Notes: generated from the letters alone by a model not told the origin. Shown: positions 37,079 to 46,500, counted from the stretch's first letter. The stretch is DNA of 64,000 nt from CAVRZY01 sp963725415 (GCA_963725415.1 CAVRZY010000210.1:1-64000); one strand, 5' to 3'. Program-made: numbers and translations.

Positions 37079-37362
37079 TGTTTCCAGTCTCCTTTGTCGT
37101 AGTCGGCGTGGGTGAGGATGTGCAGGATAAACACCCGCTGCGTGCGGTAGTTCACACGCGCGATCAGCCGGTAGGAGTTGCCTTTGATGTTAAACACGGT
37201 TCGGCGGCCGACCAGATCGGCGCTCGGGTAGACCTGCCTCGTTTCAACAAGAGACTTCCACATGGCTTGCGAGACGGTTCGATACCACTGCTCCAGCGCC
37301 GATTTGGCGTCGGGATGTTGCTGCGCAAAGCCTACGACAGCCCGTTTGGCAATCACCCTCAA
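37075..37362 (-). CDS. higB: HigB-type toxin
   Basis: The 95-residue protein has the HigB toxin pattern: ALEQWYRTVSQAMWKS, then NIKGNSYRLIARVNYRTQRVFILHILTHADYDKGDW. Such toxins cleave mRNA at the ribosome. The gene precedes the antitoxin in the usual higBA order. All key strand segments are present and the module looks intact. Confidence 0.88.
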   Translation of the reverse strand: MRVIAKRAVVGFAQQHPDAKSALEQWYRTVSQAMWKSLVETRQVYPSADLVGRRTVFNIKGNSYRLIARVNYRTQRVFILHILTHADYDKGDWKQ

Positions 37363-37495
37363 GAAGTCATGTTCTCACAATGAGAACGGATTGGCAACAC
37401 CCTCTCAGGCGGGATGGCGAGGCCTGCGAACGCAGCCGGGCGTGGAGGCGCACGCCACTTCCGGGGTAGAATACCTTCGAATCGCGGAGCACACT

Positions 37496-39076
37496 ATGAT
37501 CACACGGCGCATCTTGTTGTCAGCCATTCCGGGAATTGAGCTAGTCCGTTCTACTCGCCTGGCCCGCGCGCAGCAGGGCGGGTCCGTGCCGGGCGTCACG
37601 CGCGTCAAGATCGATGCTGAGCAGGTCACCGCACGGGTGAATCCGATGATCTTCGGCCAGTTCATCGAGCACCTGGGGCGGTGCATTTACGGCGGCATCT
37701 ACGATGACCGTTCACCGCTGTCGGATGAGCACGGTTTCCGCAAGGACGTGCTGGCGGCGGTACGGCGGCTGCGCGTGCCCATCCTGCGCTGGCCCGGCGG
37801 TAATTTCGTTTCGGGCTATCACTGGGAGGACGGGGTCGGCCCCAAGGACAAGCGGCCTACGCGTTTCGACACGGCCTGGTTCGCGGTCGAGCCGAATCGG
37901 TTCGGCACCAACGAGTTCATTGAGTACTGCCGCCTGATCGGGGCCGAGCCGTACCTCTGCATCAATCTGGGAACCGGCACCATCGAGGAAGCGGCCAACT
38001 GGGTCGAGTACTGCAACGGCACCGAAAACACGCACCACGCGGATCTTCGGCGGCAGCACGGCTACACGGAGCCGCACGCGGTCAAGTACTGGGGCCTGGG
38101 CAACGAGATCTACGGCGTCTGGCAGGCCGGCCACAAGAGCGCCGAGGACTACGCCAAGGTGGCGCTGGAGGCCGCCAAGATGATGAAGTGGGTGGACCCG
38201 TCCATCCGGCTGATCGCCTGCGGCGCCTCCGACCCGCAGTGGAACGCCACCGTGCTGGATGTGCTTGGGCCGATCGTGGATTACATCTCCGTGCACCTGT
38301 ACGTGGGCGGGGACGACTACTACGAGCTGCTGGCCACGGTCAAACGGGCCGAGGATCTGCTGCGGGTGACCGACGGCGTCATCGAGATTGCCATGAGCCG
38401 CATCCGCGGCCGCCGGCCGGCAGGCTTCGAGATACCGCTGCCCAACAAGCGCATCGAGATCGCCTTCGATGAATGGAACGTCTGGTACCGGCGGCGGGAC
38501 GGGCGCCAGCGCGAAGTCAAAGCCAAGCTGGAAGAGCCGTACAACCTGCGCGACGCGCTGTGGACGGCCTCGATGATCCATGTCTTCCAGCGCTGGGGCA
38601 ACAAGGTGACCATGGCCAACCTGGCCCAGATGGTCAACGTGATCGCTCCGATCTTCACCAACGAGAAGGGACTGTTCGTCCAGCCGAATTTCTTCCCGCT
38701 GGAACTCTACCGCGCCGAAAGCGGCGACCGGGTGGTGCACACCTGGACCCAGGGTCCCTCCTACACCTCGAAAGCGCTCGGCGAGATCGACTACCTGGAC
38801 GTCTGCGCCACGCGGGACGAGGGCGGCTCACTGGCAATCGGCGTGGTGAATCGGCACAAGGACCGCCCGCTGGGCGCCAGCTTCGAGATTGCCGGGGCGG
38901 CTCCGAAAGCCAGCGGCAGGATCTTCACCATCAACGGCCCCTCTGCCGAGGCGATGAACTCGTTCGAGCGCCCGGACACCGTGACAACCTCCAGCCGCAC
39001 TCAGAGCGGTGTCGGCGCACAATTCACGCTGGAGTTTCCGGCGCACTCGGTGACGCTGCTGAAACTCGGACTTTAA
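37496..39076 (+). CDS. alpha-L-arabinofuranosidase, GH51
   Basis: The ATG at 37496 starts a 526-residue protein with a possible Tat-like signal (MITRRILLSAIPGIEL). The GH51 catalytic barrel has RWPGGNFVSGYHWEDGVGP at about 98-116, the acid/base Glu204 in YWGLGNEIYG and the nucleophile Glu326 in AFDEWNVWY. A C-terminal jelly-roll domain follows. The enzyme releases arabinose from hemicellulose side chains. No other glycosidase gene is adjacent. Confidence 0.92.
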   Translation: MITRRILLSAIPGIELVRSTRLARAQQGGSVPGVTRVKIDAEQVTARVNPMIFGQFIEHLGRCIYGGIYDDRSPLSDEHGFRKDVLAAVRRLRVPILRWPGGNFVSGYHWEDGVGPKDKRPTRFDTAWFAVEPNRFGTNEFIEYCRLIGAEPYLCINLGTGTIEEAANWVEYCNGTENTHHADLRRQHGYTEPHAVKYWGLGNEIYGVWQAGHKSAEDYAKVALEAAKMMKWVDPSIRLIACGASDPQWNATVLDVLGPIVDYISVHLYVGGDDYYELLATVKRAEDLLRVTDGVIEIAMSRIRGRRPAGFEIPLPNKRIEIAFDEWNVWYRRRDGRQREVKAKLEEPYNLRDALWTASMIHVFQRWGNKVTMANLAQMVNVIAPIFTNEKGLFVQPNFFPLELYRAESGDRVVHTWTQGPSYTSKALGEIDYLDVCATRDEGGSLAIGVVNRHKDRPLGASFEIAGAAPKASGRIFTINGPSAEAMNSFERPDTVTTSSRTQSGVGAQFTLEFPAHSVTLLKLGL

Positions 39077-39219
39077 CGCCGTGGCGCCGCCGGCCAGTTC
39101 ACCAGCACCGTGATGCGCCCTTGCTGGGCCTGCTCGACCAGTGCATTCACCAGGAAGCGCTGCCCGCCGGAGGAGACCACGTAACGGTTCCTCACGAGCG
39201 CGCGGAGCCGCACCTTAAA

Positions 39220-41167
39220 CCGAAGTTCCTTCTGACAGTGTAGAGTATCTTGCTGATTTGAAGGGAGAAAGGGGTAGGATCGACTTCCGTTTTCTGGCTA
39301 CAACCCCAGAAGCTGAAACGCGCGCGCCTGGATGGGGGTGAGTTCGGTCAGTTGGTGAAAGCTCACGCCCTTAGGGCCGGATGGGATCTGACAGAGGTTC
39401 CGGCATCGAGTTCCCAAGACCTGGAGCAGGGTCCTGAAGCTGTGCACCTCAAAGCCGTCCGGTGTGCGCCGCTGGACTTTCTTTTTCTTGGCGGAAAGGG
39501 AAGCTTGAGCAGCAGCGACCGGGTCTCGCCGGGTTCGGTCCCCGTCCAGCTCTTCATCGTCAAACAGCAGCGGCGCCAAGGCCTTGCGCATATGCCACTC
39601 GACGTAATAGGCCAGCAGGCAAAGGAAGATGTGCGCGCGGACATGATCGGCGGTGCGGTGATGAATGGGGCGAATCCGCAGGTCGATCCCCTTCAGGCAC
39701 CGAAAGGCTCGCTCCACCTGAGCCAAGCTCTTGTATCGGCGCACCGTGTCTTCGGCCGAGCACTGCTGGTTGGTTTCACTGGTGCGCATCACATAGATGC
39801 CATCCAGTTGCTCCTCGCACCGAATGGATTCGGCGCGCCGCGCCCAGCCGAAGACGCCATCTGCGATGGTGAGCGAGAAGTGCTTGGCCACCTTGAAACG
39901 GTTCAGCACCTTGCCCACTTTCAACGCAATCTCGGCTTCCAGCAGCCGAGTCCGCTTCCGACGGGCCACTTCCTTGGCGATCTTGTCGAGTTGTTTTTCC
40001 GTGGCCCGCAGCAGGTCTTCGCGCTTCCGGCGGCGCTGCTCCGACAGCAACGGATTGAAGCAGGCGATGAGACGCTCGGAAGGGTAGTCCGGGGAGGTGA
40101 TCTCCGCCAGATTCCGCTGATCGAACAAGGACAGTTGCAGCCATCCGGCGGTCACTAACTCCCGGATCGCCGGTCCCCGCAGGGCCGAGATCCAACCCAG
40201 CCCAGGATATTGTCTGAGCTTGTCGATCTGGGTCTCGGTCAGCATCCCCCGATCACCGACCAAGACCACCCGCACCAGGCCAAATCGCTGCCGTAACTTC
40301 TCCACTTGATCGACCACCGTGGTGGGATCGCCGGTGTTGCCGGGATAGACCTCCACCGCCACAGGACACCCGGCGGCGTTGGTCAGCACACCATAGACGA
40401 TGATCGGCAAGCCCTTCTGGCCGTCCCGGTCGTTGCCGAAGTGCGCCAGCGGGCAGGTGTGTCCTTCGTAGTAGCTGCTGCTGACGTCATAGAGCACCAC
40501 GGCCCCCTCACTCAGATGCCTCTGCGCCAGTTTCTTCTCGATGCGCGCCTGCCGCGCCAGCAGCCAATCCAGCGCCCGATAGAGGTGGTCTTCATCGCAG
40601 TTCGCAACGGCCAGTTCCTGGGCCAGCGTGGTGGTGTACCACAGCCGGGTGGTGGCCAACTTGGAGCAGGGATACAGCAGACGCTCGGCCAGCATGGCCA
40701 GAACCAGGTTGCGCTCTGAGCAGGGCTTGGAGGCAATTAAGGAGTCCAGTCCCATCCGCTGCACGGTGCCCAGAATGGCCTGTACGTGGCCGTGCGGGAG
40801 GTTCTCAACCACGCGGAGAGCGGCCGCAGCAGGAACAAACTTTTCGCCCGCCAGGGCTCGGCGGATCAGATCGATCAGTTGGGGTGGCAGGTGGGAGATG
40901 TTGCCGAGGGTTTCGTGCTGAACCTGGGAGCCGACGCGGAAGGAGCGGCGCAGGAGGTGGGACTGATAGACCTGGTCCTTGTAGTGGCGCGTTGTGGTGG
41001 TCACATGAACTGGGCCGACTCTCGACGGCATGACCAATTATAAGGCATCAAAAATCACAATGCAAGAGAAAAGATGATTAATTTAGTGGCTACAAATAGA
41101 AGCCCAAACAGCACCTAATCAATTCTTCAAGTTGGCTTTATCCCTTTTTAGGCGTCAGGAACTTCGG
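39220..41167. mobile_element. IS1634-type insertion sequence, intact
   Basis: The element begins CCGAAGTTCCTTCTGAC (39220) and ends with the inverse of CCGAAGTTCCTGACG (41167). The terminal inverted repeats share the first 11 bases. It is flanked by the direct repeat CTTAAA at 39214-39219 and 41168-41173, a 6-bp target-site duplication. It is about 1.95 kb long and carries one intact transposase gene on the minus strand. Removing it and one CTTAAA restores the kinase reading frame across the junction (VLFK-VRLR). Confidence 0.88.
39298..41037 (-). CDS. IS1634-family transposase
   Basis: The 579-residue frame is intact. Features include the N-terminal DNA-binding part with GNISHLPPQLIDLI, the catalytic region starting LYDVSSSYYEGH (Asp), VVLVGDRGML (Asp), and a C-terminal helical part with CLKGIDLRIRPIHHRTADHVRAHIFLC (Glu/His region). 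The length is typical for this DDE family. The frame and both IS ends are intact, so the element may still move. Confidence 0.92.
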   Translation of the reverse strand: MVMPSRVGPVHVTTTTRHYKDQVYQSHLLRRSFRVGSQVQHETLGNISHLPPQLIDLIRRALAGEKFVPAAAALRVVENLPHGHVQAILGTVQRMGLDSLIASKPCSERNLVLAMLAERLLYPCSKLATTRLWYTTTLAQELAVANCDEDHLYRALDWLLARQARIEKKLAQRHLSEGAVVLYDVSSSYYEGHTCPLAHFGNDRDGQKGLPIIVYGVLTNAAGCPVAVEVYPGNTGDPTTVVDQVEKLRQRFGLVRVVLVGDRGMLTETQIDKLRQYPGLGWISALRGPAIRELVTAGWLQLSLFDQRNLAEITSPDYPSERLIACFNPLLSEQRRRKREDLLRATEKQLDKIAKEVARRKRTRLLEAEIALKVGKVLNRFKVAKHFSLTIADGVFGWARRAESIRCEEQLDGIYVMRTSETNQQCSAEDTVRRYKSLAQVERAFRCLKGIDLRIRPIHHRTADHVRAHIFLCLLAYYVEWHMRKALAPLLFDDEELDGDRTRRDPVAAAQASLSAKKKKVQRRTPDGFEVHSFRTLLQVLGTRCRNLCQIPSGPKGVSFHQLTELTPIQARAFQLLGL

Positions 41168-42071
41168 CTTAAACAGGACCCGCGGCAGGCCCGCCTCGAA
41201 CTGCGCGCCCTCGCTCTTCACCGGAACCCCCATGAGCTTCTCTACCGAGAGGTATAAGAGTCCCTTGCCGTCTGGAGCGGTAGGCCAGGAACCTTCCCTC
41301 CGCAGACAACCGGGTCATGTTGTCGAGGAACTGGCTTCGAATGACGGGCAGCGGTTTCCGCTCCATTCCCAGGGCCAGCGGCAAAGCATAGATGTCATAT
41401 CCGGTCTTCGGTTCCACCCTGAAGGCGATCTGGCTGCCGTCCGGCGACTAGGTCGGATTGGAGTCGTCGGCTGGATCGAAGGTAAAGCGCATGCGTCGAG
41501 CCCCGGACCAGGTCGAACACCCAGATGTCGCGCTCCCTGGTGGCCGGATCGCGAAGGCCCGCCGGCCGGTGATCATCTCGTAGAGCAGGCAGCCGAAGGC
41601 AAAGATGTCGGTGCGAGCATCGGCTGGCTTGCCTTCCACCTGTTCCGGGGCCATGTATTGCGGCGTGCCCAGGATGGCGCCCTGGCCGGTGATGGGAGTG
41701 GTGAGGGTCTGCGCGGCCTCGCCCGGGGTGGCCACCGGCTGGGTCTTGGCCAGCCCGAAATCCAGCAGCTTCACCCCCCACTTGGTGACCAGGATGTTGC
41801 CCGGCTTCAGGTCACGGTGCACGATCCCCTGGCGATGGGCGGTGTCCAACGCATCGGCAATTTGCAGCGCCAGCCGCAGGGCTTCTTCGAGCGGCAGCGG
41901 CCCCTGGAGCGGCTTGCCCTCTGCGATCCAGGCGCGTGTCGCACGCTTTCCACACTTCACCCATTCCGCCCGCGCCAATGCGAGCGAGGATTTCATAGGG
42001 GCCTAGCCGAGATGTCGTGGCAACAAACTGGTTTCTCGCCGATGGCTGAGAAGGTGAGAAAAAATGCAGGA

Positions 42072-42163
42072 TTTCGCGCCAAGACGCAAAGGCTGCAAAG
42101 AACGCAAACATAAGTCACTTGGTTTCTTGGCGTTCTTTGCACACTTTGCGGCTTGGCGCGAAA
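42072..42163. repeat. REP-like palindrome of the CGCAAAG family, copy 3
   Basis: TTTCGCGCCAAGACGCAAAG and the following 14 bases pair almost perfectly with the complementary arm ending GCGGCTTGGCGCGAAA. It lies between the kinase pseudogene and the YHS-domain gene. It is the most symmetric of the three copies. Confidence 0.7.
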
Positions 42164-42209
42164 CAAGTGACTGTTCGCCGATTATTTGTCGGCTCCTGAG
42201 GGCTGCCGG

Positions 42210-42491
42210 CTATTTCTTTTCGTACTTTTCCCGGCAGGCGGGAGAGCAGAAGTGCAGCACTTCCTTTCCCACGGTCTTCTTGACGGAGGTGGCGGCGGAG
42301 ACGAAGGTGCCGCAGACCGGGTCGCGTTTGAGTTCGCCGCCCATCTTAGCGTCGGAGCCGCGGGCGCCGCTCCCCTTGCCGGAGTCTGGCTCCATCAGCC
42401 CCGCAAACGCCTTACCCAGGATGCCGATGATGGAACGCAGAAAGCTCAGGAGGAAAATGCCCAGCAGGAGGTAGAGGACAACTCTTACCAT
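42210..42491 (-). CDS. membrane-anchored YHS/MYM-type domain protein
   Basis: From the ATG at 42491 (an upstream in-frame TTG exists at 42524) the 93-residue product has one membrane helix (VVLYLLLGIFLLSFL) and a C-terminal YHS-type segment with DPVCGTFV and FCSPACREKYEKK. The cysteines suggest metal binding. Such proteins are found near heavy-metal or copper-handling genes, but nothing of that kind is adjacent. The gene is 43 bases downstream of the TPR gene and may be co-transcribed with it. Confidence 0.8.
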   Translation of the reverse strand: MVRVVLYLLLGIFLLSFLRSIIGILGKAFAGLMEPDSGKGSGARGSDAKMGGELKRDPVCGTFVSAATSVKKTVGKEVLHFCSPACREKYEKK

Positions 42492-42533
42492 GAGCCGGGG
42501 CGCCCCTTTGAGACGCCCCACCAAACCGGTTGC

Positions 42534-43670
42534 CTACTTCTTCTTTGCCTTCTTTGACGCCGGGTTCGTGTACTGGGTCTGAATCGTCGATTCGATGCTG
42601 GCAATCATGCCCTTGGCAGAGTCGGCGAACGGCCCGTCCGGCTTGAGTTGAAGATACTTTTCGAAGGCTTCCTTGGTGCCCGGAGGCGGAATGATTTTCC
42701 CTTCCGCCGTGGTTTGCGCCTTCGAGATCAGGTAGACGCCCCACTGGTAGTGGGCGTCGGCGTAGTTGGGGTCGGCCTCGATCGCCTTCTTGAAGGCCTC
42801 GCCAGCGGGTTCATTCTGGCCGTTATTGACCAGTAGCGCGCCCAAGTTGTAGTAATAGCGGCCGGCATTGGGCGGGTCGATCTGCGCGGCCTTCTGCAAC
42901 TCGGCCTGGGCCTCGGGAAACTTCTTAGCCCGGGCCAGGGCCAGAGCGTAGTTGTTGTGATAGGCAGCTTCGTCCGGCTTCAGCTCCAGCGCCTTGCCAA
43001 ACATCTCCAGGCCCTTGGCCATGAGAGCGTCCTGCTCGGCCCCGGTCTTGGTGCCCGCTTGGCCAATGTAGGCGTCTGCCAGGTGGGCCCAGACCACATG
43101 CTGCTTGGCGTCGAATTCGGATGCCTTGACGAAAGCCTCCACGGCGGCGTCAAACCGCTTTTCCTGCAAGGCCTGCATGCCGGTATTGAAGGCATCGTTC
43201 AGCACCTTGTTCTTGGCCAGTTGCTGCTGGCGCTCTTTGAGCTGCCGTTCCATGGCGGCCCTCTGTTCAGAACTCATTTCGCGGGCCTGTTCGGCGCTGA
43301 GCGTGCCGCTCTCGGCGGCCCGCTGTAGGGCATCCCGCCGCTGCTGCACGCGCTGCAAATCGAAGTTGACTACGGTTGGGTCTCCCAGGCGGGTACGAAC
43401 GTTGTCCACCCGATCGACATCCTTGCCGCCGACCTCGCAGATCACTGCGTAGCTGCCCAGCGGCAGGCCCGCATGGAAATACTCGCCTTTCTTGTTCGTC
43501 TTGACCTTGTAGTTTCCCTTGATATCCCTGCGCTCGATCTTGATGAGAGCGTCTCTGAGAGGCTTCCCATCCTCGCCTTTCACCTCGCCTTGCATGGATG
43601 AAGTCTGGGCCATCGAGACACCCAGGAAGAAGAAAGGAGCAGCTACCCAGGCCAGTTTTCTCGCTAACAT
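42534..43670 (-). CDS. TPR protein with carboxypeptidase-regulatory-like domain
   Basis: The 378-residue product has a signal peptide (1-21), an Ig-like carboxypeptidase-regulatory domain at about 25-105 (GEVKGEDGKPLRDALIKI and then GEYFHAGLPLGSYAV), a Gln/Arg/Glu-rich coiled coil at about 107-155, and five or so TPR repeats to about 340 (for example AYHNNYALALARAKKFPEAQ), then a Lys-rich tail. It is presumably a periplasmic scaffold. The partner is not known. Confidence 0.85.
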   Translation of the reverse strand: MLARKLAWVAAPFFFLGVSMAQTSSMQGEVKGEDGKPLRDALIKIERRDIKGNYKVKTNKKGEYFHAGLPLGSYAVICEVGGKDVDRVDNVRTRLGDPTVVNFDLQRVQQRRDALQRAAESGTLSAEQAREMSSEQRAAMERQLKERQQQLAKNKVLNDAFNTGMQALQEKRFDAAVEAFVKASEFDAKQHVVWAHLADAYIGQAGTKTGAEQDALMAKGLEMFGKALELKPDEAAYHNNYALALARAKKFPEAQAELQKAAQIDPPNAGRYYYNLGALLVNNGQNEPAGEAFKKAIEADPNYADAHYQWGVYLISKAQTTAEGKIIPPPGTKEAFEKYLQLKPDGPFADSAKGMIASIESTIQTQYTNPASKKAKKK

Positions 43671-43826
43671 TGCAGACCTCCAGATCTTAATTCAGCCTCA
43701 ACATTTCAGCATACTACAACCGGACTGGAGGGGAGCGCCAAAAAGCTGCCTTCACGCCTCCCCCTCCCATGTTGGGCGGCCTCGGGTGTATCTTCCATTC
43801 ACCTTCGTGCATCTAACAGGTGTACC

Positions 43827-44711
43827 ATGAAAAAAGCGGGTGAGAGGCCCATCTCGATGAGCAGGCTGGTTTTAGGCCTGACGCTGGCGGCCGCGCTTCT
43901 GTCGGCATCGCCCCCGCCGTTGGAGCGCGCGCGAGACTTGTATCAGCGCACCGATTACGAGGCCGCCCTCCAGCTTCTGCTTGCGGCGCCCGCCAGGGAC
44001 GCGGCCACCCACCAGTTGATCGGCCAGTGCTACTACATGCAGGGCAACCCGAAGAAAGCCTCCGAGTCTTTCGAGAAGGCGGTGGCGGCCGATCCGCGCA
44101 GCAGCCAGGCCCGGCTGTGGCTGGGACGGGCCTACGGCCGCCGCGCCGAGACTTCCAGCTTCCTGACCGCTCCGGGCTTCGCCACCAAGACCCGCCAGAA
44201 TTTTGAAAAGGCCGTCGAGCTGGATCCCCGTAACCTGGAGGCCAACAACGACTTGTTCGAATACTACCTGGATGCGCCCGGTTTCCTGGGTGGCGGGCTG
44301 GAGAAAGCCGCCACGCTGGCTAGCCGGATAGGGGAACTGGACCCCGCCGAGTTTCATTACGCCCAGGCCCGCCTGGCCGAGAAACGCAAGGAATTCCAGA
44401 AGGCCGAGAACCAGTTTCGTCGCGCTTCCGAGCTGGCCCCCCGCCAGGTCGGCCGGCTGATCGACCTGGCCAAGTTCTTTGCCAAGCAGGGGCGCTACCA
44501 GGAGAGCGACGAGGCCTTCCATCAAGCCCGCCAGCTCGCCCCCAACTCCCCCAAAATCCTCTTCGAGCAAGCCAGCGTCTACATCCGTTCGGGCCGCAAT
44601 TTGGAGACCGCCAAACAGCTCCTCAGGCAATACCTCGATTCTCCGCTCACCCCGGACGATCCCCCTCGGTGGCAGGCGGAGCGGCTTCTCAAGCAGGTCT
44701 CCAGTAGCTGA
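43827..44711 (+). CDS. TPR-repeat exported protein
   Basis: The 294-residue product has a signal peptide (alternative start ATG at 43857 gives SRLVLGLTLAAALLS as first helix). TPR units follow from about residue 40 to 270, for example THQLIGQCYYMQGNPKKASESFEKAV and SARLWLGRAYGRRA-like helices. It lies eight bases before the FtsX-type permease gene, so the two are likely co-transcribed and may act together in export. Confidence 0.85.
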   Translation: MKKAGERPISMSRLVLGLTLAAALLSASPPPLERARDLYQRTDYEAALQLLLAAPARDAATHQLIGQCYYMQGNPKKASESFEKAVAADPRSSQARLWLGRAYGRRAETSSFLTAPGFATKTRQNFEKAVELDPRNLEANNDLFEYYLDAPGFLGGGLEKAATLASRIGELDPAEFHYAQARLAEKRKEFQKAENQFRRASELAPRQVGRLIDLAKFFAKQGRYQESDEAFHQARQLAPNSPKILFEQASVYIRSGRNLETAKQLLRQYLDSPLTPDDPPRWQAERLLKQVSSS

Positions 44712-44719
44712 TCCCACCC

Positions 44720-45925
44720 ATGTTCCTGCGCGAGGCCCTGCGATTCAGCTTTCAGGCCCTGCGCGCCAACCGTGTCCGCACCGCGCTCACCGGTCTTGGC
44801 CTGGTAATCGGCAACGCTTCCGTCATTCTCGTCGTCACCATTTCGCTGACCAGCCGCGACTACATCCTCGAACAAATCCAGGGCATTGGCTCGAACATGG
44901 TGAACGCCTACTACGAAGCCGGCAGCCAAACCGCCATCGAGGTGGAGGCCGATTTTGTCAAGTGGGCGGACGTAGAGGCGGTCCGCCAGCAGTTGGCCGA
45001 CCGGATTATTGCCGCCACCGGCGTCATGACCAATTACGACCGCATGGTCATCAACGGACGCGAGCAGGACGTGGCCGTCATCGGTTCCGACGAGCACTAC
45101 CAGCCGGTTCGCAACCTGGTGCTGCTGAGCGGCAGGTTCCTGGACTCCAGCGATGTGGCCCTGCGCCAGAAGGTCGCGCTGCTGACCGAAGCGCTGGCCA
45201 AGCGCCTGTTCGGCAGCCAGCAGGCGGCCATCGGCCAGGTGGTGAAGATTCACGGCCTGCAATTCACCGTCATCGGCGCCTTCAAGGAGAAGGTGGAGAG
45301 CTTCGGCCTCTCGGAAATCATGCGGGAAACCATCCTCATTCCCATTTCGGTGCTGAAGTATTTCACCAAGGTGGAACGGATTGACCCCATGTACGTGCAG
45401 GTCAAGCGCGCGCAAGAGGTCGAAGCCGTCACCCAGCAGGTGCGCCAGATTCTGGAGAGCCGCCACCGGCCCGGCGCGCGCTACTGGGTGGGGAATCTCA
45501 CGGCTATCCTGGACGCCGCCAAGAACATTGCTCTGGTGCTTACCCTGGTGCTCCTTGCGGTGTCGGCCATTGCCCTGATCATCTCCGGAATCGGCATCAT
45601 GAACATCATGCTGGTGACGGTGACGGAGCGCACCCGCGAAATCGGCGTCCGCATGGCGGTGGGTGCGGCCCGGCGCGACATCCTCCAGCAATTCCTGTTG
45701 GAGGCGGTCCTCATCAGTATGTCGGGCGGCCTGCTGGGCATCCTGGCAGGGCTGGCTGTCCCCCTGAGCGTGCGCTACCTGACCGGCCACGTCTACATCC
45801 CCATTTCCATGCTTTCCATCGTGGTCGCCTTCGCCGTCTCCTGCCTGGTGGGGCTGGTGTTCGGCATCTTGCCTGCCAACCGCGCCGCCCGGTTGAATCC
45901 CACCGAAGCGCTCCGCTACGAATAA
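44720..45925 (+). CDS. MacB/FtsX-type ABC transporter permease
   Basis: The 401-residue protein has an N-terminal helix (RTALTGLGLVIGNASVILVVT), a large periplasmic MacB_PCD domain (about 45-270), and three C-terminal helices with GIGIMNIMLVTVTERTREIGVRMAVGA and SCLVGLVFGILPANRAARLNP. It lacks its own ATPase domain. An ATPase of the right type is encoded far away at 17705-18367. A TolC-type protein gene follows at 46591, fitting a tripartite exporter whose adaptor is missing from the window. Confidence 0.9.
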   Translation: MFLREALRFSFQALRANRVRTALTGLGLVIGNASVILVVTISLTSRDYILEQIQGIGSNMVNAYYEAGSQTAIEVEADFVKWADVEAVRQQLADRIIAATGVMTNYDRMVINGREQDVAVIGSDEHYQPVRNLVLLSGRFLDSSDVALRQKVALLTEALAKRLFGSQQAAIGQVVKIHGLQFTVIGAFKEKVESFGLSEIMRETILIPISVLKYFTKVERIDPMYVQVKRAQEVEAVTQQVRQILESRHRPGARYWVGNLTAILDAAKNIALVLTLVLLAVSAIALIISGIGIMNIMLVTVTERTREIGVRMAVGAARRDILQQFLLEAVLISMSGGLLGILAGLAVPLSVRYLTGHVYIPISMLSIVVAFAVSCLVGLVFGILPANRAARLNPTEALRYE

Positions 45926-45950
45926 GGCGCCCTCCGCCATCCGGCACCCG

Positions 45951-46500
45951 CCCGCGTAATTCGGGGACCGGCGCGAATTTCGCCGCCTATCCGAAATTCG
46001 TGGCCTGTACCACTGCTGTCCCGATGTTGAGCGACCCGTTCTCTGTAACCATATGAACCGCGTTGTCTTGCTGTCCAATCCGAGCACAATGGACTTCAGC
46101 GGCGGCTGCGTGACCACCGATCTTCACGACGACGGGTGCGTTGACAACACATCACTTGCCACGGCTCGCTTCTGGCCCCGCGGCCTCCAAGGCGTCAAAG
46201 GGCGCTACAAAATCCTACACATTTTGGGCGCCAGCGCAGGTGCGGATAAGCCCATTTTACGGCCCTTCCGCGATATGGACCGCAACCTTCTACGGTACAG
46301 GTTCAGCAACCCTCTGAACCTGCGCGGGTTATGACGGGACAGCAGTGGGCCTGTACCCGAATTGCCCTCCCCACGCTGACCCGCGTAATTCGGGGACAGG
46401 CGCGAATTTCGCCGCCTGTGCGAAATTCGTGGCCTGTACCCGAATTGCCCTCCCCACGCTGACCCGCGTAATTGGGGGGCTGGCGCGAGTCTCGCCCTTT
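45951..46500. repeat. 83-bp tandem repeat, 2.5 copies, split by a MITE
   Basis: The unit starts CCCGCGTAATTCGGGGAC and includes GCGAATTTCGCCGCC followed by CGAAATTCG, a short palindrome, then CCCGAATTGCCCTCCCC. Units start at 45951, 46380 and 46463 (the last is partial and diverged). The first unit is interrupted at 46010 by a 337-bp element. The second unit is 83 bp. No gene is present in the 45926-46590 gap. Confidence 0.8.
46011..46347. mobile_element. 337-bp MITE with 13-bp inverted repeats and 9-bp target duplication
   Basis: The ends are CACTGCTGTCCCG (46011-46023) and its exact reverse complement (46335-46347). The element is flanked by the direct repeat GGCCTGTAC at 46002-46010 and 46348-46356. 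It has no convincing coding frame. The size of the duplication and the CACTGCTGTCC end suggest mobilisation by an ISAs1-like transposase, which is inferred. Excision on paper restores a perfect first unit of the 83-bp tandem repeat. Confidence 0.85.

Larger units (their letters stand above)
39077..42040 (-). pseudogene. Ser/Thr protein kinase with PD40 repeats, split by an IS
   Basis: The kinase N-lobe glycine loop GPYEILARIGAGGMGEVW is at about 41955-42020. The sequence then jumps straight to GKPLQGPLPLEEALRLA and the catalytic loop VHRDLKPGNIL, so the ATP-binding lysine region is deleted. The lobe ends near RRAFA. PD40-like text follows (ERDIWVFDLVRGSTH), then a frameshift, an in-frame TAG at 41448-41450 in place of a Trp codon (SNPT-stop-SPDGSQIAF), and more repeats to 41174. 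The IS at 39220-41167 interrupts it at VLFK/VRLR. The C-terminus (YVVSSGGQRFLVN and then ITVLVNW) is at 39077-39213. Confidence 0.82.

Noticed and set aside
45951..46500. CRISPR-like repeats
   Set aside because: The unit is 83 bp, tandem without spacers, in only 2.5 copies. No cas gene is present.
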